From DASSTJ01 sp035707965 (GTDB lineage Bacteria > Actinomycetota > Actinomycetes > Actinomycetales > Angustibacteraceae): 6,158 bases of DNA. A program made the position numbers and the translations under genes. The notes under the pieces were generated by a model, which was not told the DNA's origin, did not search any database, and saw only the letters and a list, made by a program, of their open reading frames with translations. Each line of letters begins with the position of its first letter. Within the stretch, counting starts at the first letter, position 1. Location: the NCBI GenBank assembly GCA_035707965.1, contig DASSTJ010000080.1, positions 1 to 6,158 of the forward strand, read 5' to 3'. Positions 1 to 4,023 of the stretch are shown piece after piece.

Positions 1-501
1 CGCGTTCTTCCCGAAGGAGGAGTCCATCCTCTTCGTCGACACCATGAGCTCTGGGCCGGTCGACCAGCTGCTCATCACGACGTCCACCTGCTTGACGTAG
101 TTCTTGCCCAACAGGTTCGCGGTGCTCGTACCCCCAGTGCCCCGTTGGGCGACGAGCTCGGTCAAGCGTGAACGCTCCGCTCTGGGCAGCTTCCCGATGA
201 AGTCGAGGACCTCTGAAGGGAGAACGCGGGGGGCCACCGCTCTGGGCCAGACACGATCGGCCCCGAAGCCAGCTCGCCGAAACTCGTGGGCCACCCACAC
301 ATCGACCGCCAAGGCCGGCACGCCGGACTGCGAGGGGGCGTTCAGGTGCACGGGAACCGCCAGCAGCAGACCGAGGGTGTCGTAGTCGGGCTCGAAGCAC
401 GTGGTGTCTCCCTGGCGGACCCACGGGTTCGCGTGCCGTGCTGGCGCCTCTGCCACGATGGCGTCGAACAGCAACCAGGCACGTTCACGCAGGCTTGTCA
501 T
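1..501 (-). CDS. Partial hypothetical protein, possible PD-(D/E)XK-like nuclease (N-terminal 167 residues; runs off left edge)
   Basis: This is an open reading frame from ATG at 501-499 to the window edge with no stop; the C-terminus is missing. I do not recognise the family securely. The visible part has a helical N-terminus (MTSLRERAWLLFDAIV), then a mixed region. The last 40 residues are the most telling: GKNYVKQVDVVMSSW, then ELMVSTKRMDSSFGKN. A strand with Asp (QVDVV, D134), followed about 17 residues later by a strand with S-x-K (VSTKRM, Lys at 157), has the layout of a PD-(D/E)XK nuclease core, with Ser in the usual Glu position. Nuclease or restriction function is therefore inferred, not shown. 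Sample lines give about 58-70% GC, clearly below the operon beside it (up to 78%), which fits recent acquisition. An in-frame TAG at 582-580 bounds the start. ATG 501 is preferred because a -10-like TACGTT lies 7 nt upstream; GTG at 573 is the alternative. Confidence 0.75.
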   Translation of the reverse strand, partial: MTSLRERAWLLFDAIVAEAPARHANPWVRQGDTTCFEPDYDTLGLLLAVPVHLNAPSQSGVPALAVDVWVAHEFRRAGFGADRVWPRAVAPRVLPSEVLDFIGKLPRAERSRLTELVAQRGTGGTSTANLLGKNYVKQVDVVMSSWSTGPELMVSTKRMDSSFGKNA

Positions 502-508
502 GATCTGC

Positions 509-514
509 AACGTA
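509..514 (-). promoter_or_regulatory. Putative -10 element for the leftward gene (leaderless)
   Basis: On the minus strand the hexamer TACGTT (TAnnnT pattern) is followed by 7 nt and then the ATG at 501. That spacing would place the transcription start at or next to the start codon. No Shine-Dalgarno sequence is visible before the ATG, which agrees with a leaderless transcript. No good -35 TTGACA is seen at normal spacing. This is inference from the sequence pattern only. Confidence 0.4.
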
Positions 515-580
515 CTGGACTCCGGGGACGGCTGTTCTCGCTCAGTTCGTGCAGCGCATCCTGGAGTCCGCACGGGTCGC

Positions 581-586
581 TAGGGT
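581..586 (+). promoter_or_regulatory. Putative -10 element for the rightward operon (leaderless)
   Basis: TAGGGT matches the actinobacterial TAnnnT -10 pattern. It ends 7 nt before the ATG at 594, so transcription would begin at about the A of the start codon. No ribosome binding site precedes this ATG. The -35 region is not well conserved. It would drive the DUF4177-RidA-NUDIX-MBL operon. Confidence 0.5.
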
Positions 587-593
587 GGCGCAC

Positions 594-746
594 ATGACGA
601 AGTGGGAGTACGCGACCGTGCCGCTCATCGTGCACGCGACCAAGCAGATCCTGGACCAGTGGGGCGAGGACGGCTGGGAGCTCGTGCAGGTCGTCACCGG
701 GGAGGGCGGCAACCTCGTCGCCTACCTGAAGCGGGAGAAGGCCTGA
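594..746 (+). CDS. DUF4177 domain-containing small protein
   Basis: A 50-residue protein reading MTKWEYATVPL and ending in AYLKREKA. The pattern of a W-E-Y strand, a helix ending in a W-G-x-x-G-W-E-L turn (residues 23-30) and a short final strand is typical of DUF4177 proteins. It corresponds to the small protein I recall as Rv3678A in Mycobacterium. Its biochemical role is unknown. The frame opens further upstream (ATG at 549), but the ATG at 594 is chosen because all the family-like sequence starts there and a -10-like TAGGGT lies 7 nt before it. The 15 upstream residues would be encoded by the promoter. It is the first gene of the rightward operon, 63 nt ahead of the RidA-like gene. The small size and lack of a signal peptide suggest a cytoplasmic protein. 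Confidence 0.88.
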   Translation: MTKWEYATVPLIVHATKQILDQWGEDGWELVQVVTGEGGNLVAYLKREKA

Positions 747-759
747 CCTAGCGCGACAC

Positions 760-774
760 GCTCCGGACCGGAGC
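760..774. repeat. Short inverted repeat between DUF4177 and RidA-like genes
   Basis: GCTCCGG and CCGGAGC flank a single A, giving a hairpin with about six pairs and a 3-nt loop in the RNA. There is no T-tract after it, so it is not a convincing intrinsic terminator. It could be a processing or stabilising hairpin, or part of a dispersed repeat with the GAGCGA units that follow. Confidence 0.4.
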
Positions 775-802
775 GAGAACACGAGCGAGCAACGAGGAGC
801 GA
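771..802 (+). repeat. Triplicate GAGCGA direct repeat in the leader of the RidA-like gene
   Basis: GAGCGA occurs at 771-776, 783-788 and 797-802, with unit spacings of 12 and 14 nt, inside a purine-rich leader. I recall similar GAGCGAG-rich tracts just before start codons in some actinobacterial genomes, but could not check this. The last copy overlaps the presumed ribosome binding site GAGGAG at 794-799. Confidence 0.5.
794..799 (+). promoter_or_regulatory. Ribosome binding site of the RidA-like gene
   Basis: GAGGAG lies 10 nt before the ATG at 810, slightly long spacing but acceptable. A second purine run, GAAGG at 804-808, is only 1 nt from the ATG and is probably too close to serve. The site supports 810 as the start. 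Confidence 0.55.
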
Positions 803-809
803 CGAAGGC

Positions 810-1280
810 ATGAGCAGGATCGAGGACCGTCTGGCCGAGCTGGGCTTGCAGGTGCCGGAGGTCGTGCCCCCGGTCGCCGCCTACACGCCGGCGGTGCGGG
901 ACGGCGACCTGGTGTGGACGTCGGGCCAGCTGCCCATGCGCGACGGTGCCATGGCGTACGTGGGCAAGGTGGGCGAGGGTGATGGTCTCGTCACGCCCGA
1001 CCAGGCGAAGGAGCTCGCTGCCCAGTGCGCGCTCAACGCCCTGGCCGCGGTGAAGTCCGTGGTCGGTGACCTGGACTCCGTGCAGCGGGTCGTGAAGGTC
1101 GTGGGGTTCGTCGCGAGCGACCCCGCGTTCACCGGTCAGCCGGGTGTCGTCAACGGCGCGAGCGAGCTGCTGGGCCAGGTCTTCGGTGACGCCGGGGTGC
1201 ACGCCCGCAGTGCCGTCGGGGTGGCGACGCTGCCGCTGGACGCGTCGGTCGAGGTCGAGATCGTCGTCCGCGTGGCCTGA
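810..1280 (+). CDS. RidA-like (YjgF/YER057c/UK114 family) protein
   Basis: A 156-residue cytoplasmic protein of the RidA superfamily. Canonical RidA members hydrolyse reactive enamine and imine intermediates (for example 2-aminoacrylate) released by PLP enzymes, and act as trimers. Visible landmarks are the SGQLP strand (residues 38-42), the helix AAQCALNALAAVKSVVGDLDSV, and the C-terminal signature HARSAVGVATLPLDASVEVE (131-150). Arg133 aligns with the substrate-carboxylate Arg105 of E. coli RidA and Glu148 with its Glu120, so the active site looks intact. It is longer than canonical RidA (about 128 aa), with an N-terminal helix and an insert around 45-65. This matches the longer actinobacterial subgroup that I recall as including Rv3678c. 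The actual substrate of that subgroup is not known to me. A GAGGAG site precedes ATG 810. The stop lies 7 nt before the NUDIX start, consistent with one transcript. Confidence 0.9.
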   Translation: MSRIEDRLAELGLQVPEVVPPVAAYTPAVRDGDLVWTSGQLPMRDGAMAYVGKVGEGDGLVTPDQAKELAAQCALNALAAVKSVVGDLDSVQRVVKVVGFVASDPAFTGQPGVVNGASELLGQVFGDAGVHARSAVGVATLPLDASVEVEIVVRVA

Positions 1281-1287
1281 CCCGGCC

Positions 1288-2280
1288 GTGCTGAGGGACT
1301 TCCGCCCGACGCCGGTGCTGGCGGCCCGGGCGGTGGAGTTCGCCGCGGGTCGCATCACCACGCCGCCGGTGCAGCCACGTCTGTCGTCGACGGTCATGCT
1401 TCTGCGCGACGTCGGTCCCGGAGCCAGCCGCGGCGGGGCCTCTGGCGTCGAGGTGTTCGTCTTGCGGCGCGCCGCGACGATGGCGTTCGCCGCGCAGATG
1501 CACGCCTTCCCCGGCGGTGGGGTGGACGAGCGGGACGGCGACCTGGACGTGCCGTGGGTCGGGCCCCTGCCGCAGGCGTGGGCGTCGGCCCTGGGGTCGA
1601 GCGAGACGCAGGCGCGGGAGCTGGTGTGCGCCGCCGTGCGCGAGCTGTTCGAGGAGTGCGGCGTGCTGCTCGCCGGGCCCGACGAGGGCAGCGTGGTGGC
1701 CGACCTCTCCGACCCGTCCTGGGAGGACGACCGGCAGGCCCTGCTGGGGCGTGAGCTGGCCCTGTCGCAGCTGCTGCTGCGCCGAGGGCTCGTGCTGCGC
1801 GCTGACCTGCTGCGTCCCTGGGCGCACTGGACGACACCGGTGTTCGAGCCGCGTCGCTACGACACGCGGTTCTTCGTCGCCGCTCTGCCGCCGGGGCAGC
1901 GCGCGCGTGAGGTCGGAGGCGAGGCGGACCGGGCCGGGTGGGTTCAGGCATCCGTTGCGGCGCAGCGGTTCCACGCCGGTGAGCTCGCCATGCTCCCGCC
2001 GACCATCATCACGCTCGAGGAGCTCGGCGCCGTGCCGACCGTGGCGCAGGCGCTGGCCGAGCGGCGCCGCATCGGCCGGGCGATGCCCTGGTTGGTGGCG
2101 ACCGCAGGCGACGGCCGCGACGGCGACGCGCACGACGGCGACACGCATGACCTGGACGCCGCGGCCCACCAGTTCCTCCTGCGCGTCGACGTCGACGGCC
2201 AGGGCGGAGGGCGACCAGGACCGGAACGCGGTCTCGAGCAGCTCGCGCCCGGTGCCCCCACGTACGAGGGGGCGCCGTGA
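1288..2280 (+). CDS. NUDIX hydrolase, NUDT19-like architecture
   Basis: A 330-residue protein when started at GTG 1288. NUDIX enzymes hydrolyse nucleoside diphosphates linked to another moiety, using Mg2+. The N-terminal strand STVMLLRD (34-41), the FPGGGVDE motif (74-81) and, after an insert of about 35 residues, AAVRELFEECGVLL (115-128) form a NUDIX box. E119, E122 and E123 would be metal ligands. The insert between FPGG and the REx2EE core resembles NUDT7/NUDT19-type proteins, which act on CoA derivatives; the substrate here is unknown. A Gly/Asp/His-rich stretch at 274-290 looks like a low-complexity insert. The frame stays open into the RidA gene, but upstream starts would overlap it heavily. 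GTG 1288 lies 7 nt after the RidA stop. No clear Shine-Dalgarno is visible, so coupling to RidA translation is likely. ATG 1396 is a less likely start because it would cut the first strand. The gene overlaps the MBL gene by 4 nt (GTGA). Confidence 0.85.
   Translation: MLRDFRPTPVLAARAVEFAAGRITTPPVQPRLSSTVMLLRDVGPGASRGGASGVEVFVLRRAATMAFAAQMHAFPGGGVDERDGDLDVPWVGPLPQAWASALGSSETQARELVCAAVRELFEECGVLLAGPDEGSVVADLSDPSWEDDRQALLGRELALSQLLLRRGLVLRADLLRPWAHWTTPVFEPRRYDTRFFVAALPPGQRAREVGGEADRAGWVQASVAAQRFHAGELAMLPPTIITLEELGAVPTVAQALAERRRIGRAMPWLVATAGDGRDGDAHDGDTHDLDAAAHQFLLRVDVDGQGGGRPGPERGLEQLAPGAPTYEGAP
2250..2277 (+). promoter_or_regulatory. RNA hairpin masking the ribosome binding site and start of the MBL gene
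   Basis: CGGTGCCCCC (2250-2259) can pair with GGGGGCGCCG (2268-2277) in the mRNA: ten pairs, one of them G-U, around an 8-nt loop. The 3' arm contains most of the Shine-Dalgarno-like GAGGGGG (2266-2272) and the first G of the GTG start at 2277. The hairpin lies within the last codons of the NUDIX gene. Ribosomes finishing that gene would melt it, so it would enforce translational coupling. Pairing is read directly from the sequence; function is inferred. Confidence 0.55.
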
Positions 2281-3119
2281 GCGGTGGCTGGCTCGCCGAC
2301 GTCCCGCCCCTCGGCTCCTGGCGGGGCGGGCAGGTCACGCCTCGAGCGCACTGCGTGCTGGCGCCCAACCCAGGGCCGATGACGCTGGACGGCATGAACA
2401 CCTGGGTGCTGGTCGAGCCGGGCGGCACCGAGGCGGTCGTCGTGGACCCCGGCCCGGACGACGAGAGCCACCTCCGCGCGGTCCTGGCCGTCGTCGAGCA
2501 GCTCGGCGCCCACGTCGTCACCACCCTGCTCACCCACGGGCACGCCGACCACAGCGCCGGAGCGGCGCGCTTCGCGGCCCTCGCGGGTTCGCCGGTGCGC
2601 GCCCTCGACCCGGCCCACCGGCTGGGTGAGGAGGGGCTGGGTGAGGGGGACGTCGTCCGCGCGGGCGATCTGCGCCTGGAGGTCGTCGCCACCCCGGGTC
2701 ACACCTCGGACTCGCTCTCGTTCCTGGTGCCCGGTGACTCCGCGGTGCTGACCGGGGACACGGTGCTGGGCCGCGGTACGACGGTCGTCGCCCACCCCGA
2801 CGGGCGGCTCGACGACTACCTCGAGTCGCTGAACCGGCTGCGCCACCTCACGGCGCGCGGGGTCGTCACCGAGGTCCTCCCCGGCCACGGGCCGGCACTC
2901 GGCGACGCGCACGCGGCGGTCGAGCACTATCTCGACCACCGCGAGGAGCGCCTGCGTCAGGTGCACGCCGCGGTGCTCGCCGGGGCCACGACGCCCCAGG
3001 AGGTCGTGACGCGGGTGTACGCGGACGTCGACCGTTCGCTCTGGCCGGCGGCCGAGCTCTCGGTCCGCGCGCAGCTCGACTACCTGCACGACAACGCCGA
3101 ACCCCGTTCGCCCGGCTGA
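2277..3119 (+). CDS. MBL-fold metallo-hydrolase (LACTB2-like)
   Basis: A 280-residue metallo-beta-lactamase-fold hydrolase, probably cytoplasmic, as no signal peptide is seen. The two-metal site is complete: T-HGHADH at 87-92 (H87, H89, D91, H92), H142 in PGHTSDS, D161 in TGDTVLGRG and H204 in LPGHGP. N31-P32-G33-P34 and the MNTWVL strand (40-45) are typical of the LACTB2-like subgroup, as is the C-terminal helical region (about 222-272) after the last metal ligand. LACTB2 itself is an endoribonuclease; the actinobacterial homologue I recall as Rv3677c has no substrate known to me. The GTG at 2277 overlaps the NUDIX stop (GTGA), and GAGGGGG lies 4 nt upstream, so the start is well supported. 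It is the last gene of the operon and ends 10 nt from the convergent solute-binding protein gene. In several actinobacteria the convergent neighbour is crp, which is absent here. Confidence 0.9.
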   Translation: MSGGWLADVPPLGSWRGGQVTPRAHCVLAPNPGPMTLDGMNTWVLVEPGGTEAVVVDPGPDDESHLRAVLAVVEQLGAHVVTTLLTHGHADHSAGAARFAALAGSPVRALDPAHRLGEEGLGEGDVVRAGDLRLEVVATPGHTSDSLSFLVPGDSAVLTGDTVLGRGTTVVAHPDGRLDDYLESLNRLRHLTARGVVTEVLPGHGPALGDAHAAVEHYLDHREERLRQVHAAVLAGATTPQEVVTRVYADVDRSLWPAAELSVRAQLDYLHDNAEPRSPG

Positions 3120-3133
3120 CGGCTCCGCCTCAG
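3116..3133. other. Small imperfect hairpin at the tail-to-tail junction
   Basis: CTGA-C-GGC, loop TCC, GCC-TCAG gives seven pairs with one bulged C. It spans both convergent stop codons (TGA 3117-3119 on plus, 3132-3130 on minus). There is no T-tract on either side, so it is at most a weak bidirectional terminator. No other terminator is visible between the two operons. Confidence 0.3.
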
Positions 3134-4023
3134 CTGGCGGCGTTCACCTCGGAGGACTTGACCGCGCCGCCGTCGACGTCCCAGTCGTCGAGGACCGCGG
3201 TGTACCGCCCGCTCCTGATGAGCTCGTCGAGCGCGTCCTTGAGCACGTCGCGCAGGGCGGTGTCCTGCTTGTTGACGGCGATGCCGTACAGCCCCGGCTC
3301 GTACTGCACGGTCGAGGCCAGCTGGTAGTGGGCCTTGGTACGAGGAGCGTTGACGAGGTAGCTCGCCGGCGGGAAGTCGTTGAGGACGGCGGCGACCCGG
3401 CCGGTGCGCAGCTGGAGCAGCGCGTCCGAGTTCTGGGGGTACTGGTCGACGGTGATGGTGCTGCCCAGGCAGTTGGCCTGTGCGCGCGCCAGCAGGTCGA
3501 CCTGCACGGTGCCCTCCTCGACCGCTACCTCCTTCCCGCACAGGTCCTTGACGTCGGTGACCCCGTGCGGGTTGCCGCGTTGCACCACGATGGAGGTGCC
3601 GGCTGAGAAGTAGCTGACGAAGTCGACGTCCTTCTCGCGTTCCTTGGTGTCGGTCATCGCCGAGATGCCGAGGTCCGTCTCGTCGTTGACCACCATCGCG
3701 ATGATCTTGCTGAAGTCGACGTTCGTGAACTCGAACCGCACGCCCAGCGTCTCGCCGAGCGCCTTCGCGAGGTCCGGCTCGAAGCCGATGATCTGGTGGC
3801 CGTCCGTGCCGAAGAACGAGGCCGGCGCGTACGAGGCGTCGGTCGCCACCCGCAGGACGCCGGACTCCTTGACCTTCGCCGGGAGGCGGTCGTGGAGCGA
3901 CGGGACGAGCGTCGCGCCGGTGGCGGCTGCGGTCGTGGGAGCGACCTCGTGGCCACACCCGGACAGGGCGAGCGTGAGGCTGGCGGCAAGCGCGAGGCCG
4001 GCCGCGAGCGGTCGTCTGTTCAT
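3130..4023 (-). CDS. Family-3 extracellular solute-binding lipoprotein (amino-acid-binding type)
   Basis: A 297-residue exported lipoprotein. A basic N-terminus (MNRR), a hydrophobic core and the lipobox LSGC place the lipidated cysteine at C23. The SBP_bac_3 domain runs from about 55 (GVLRVATDASYAPASFF) through GFEPDLAKALGETLG (80-94) to about 280. R129 in the TKER motif and D216 in VLNDFPPA sit where amino-acid-binding members contact the ligand carboxylate and amino groups, so an amino acid or related polar ligand is likely. C162 and C185 could form a disulfide. Such proteins normally feed an ABC importer, but no permease or ATPase gene is present in this window. Instead the ATG overlaps the stop of the GGDEF-EAL gene (ATGA). 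A GAGGG ribosome binding site (4037-4033) lies 9 nt upstream, inside that gene. This suggests a role as a ligand sensor for the c-di-GMP protein, which is inference. Transporter genes elsewhere in the genome cannot be excluded. Confidence 0.9.
   Translation of the reverse strand: MNRRPLAAGLALAASLTLALSGCGHEVAPTTAAATGATLVPSLHDRLPAKVKESGVLRVATDASYAPASFFGTDGHQIIGFEPDLAKALGETLGVRFEFTNVDFSKIIAMVVNDETDLGISAMTDTKEREKDVDFVSYFSAGTSIVVQRGNPHGVTDVKDLCGKEVAVEEGTVQVDLLARAQANCLGSTITVDQYPQNSDALLQLRTGRVAAVLNDFPPASYLVNAPRTKAHYQLASTVQYEPGLYGIAVNKQDTALRDVLKDALDELIRSGRYTAVLDDWDVDGGAVKSSEVNAAS

Noticed and set aside
49..250. Three copies of CTCTGGGC within the left partial gene
   Set aside because: They encode similar short tracts (GPEL, LPRA, WPRA) with irregular spacing; they are probably codon-choice coincidence.
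549..593. Longer DUF4177 protein starting at ATG 549
   Set aside because: The extra 15 residues have no family likeness and overlap the TAGGGT promoter element next to ATG 594.
760..774. Intrinsic terminator after DUF4177
   Set aside because: The stem is short and no T-run follows; the downstream genes look co-transcribed.
1144..1287. N-terminal extension of the NUDIX protein to ATG 1144
   Set aside because: It lies entirely within the RidA-like gene in another frame, and the Arg/Ser/Trp-rich product is typical of an out-of-frame translation.
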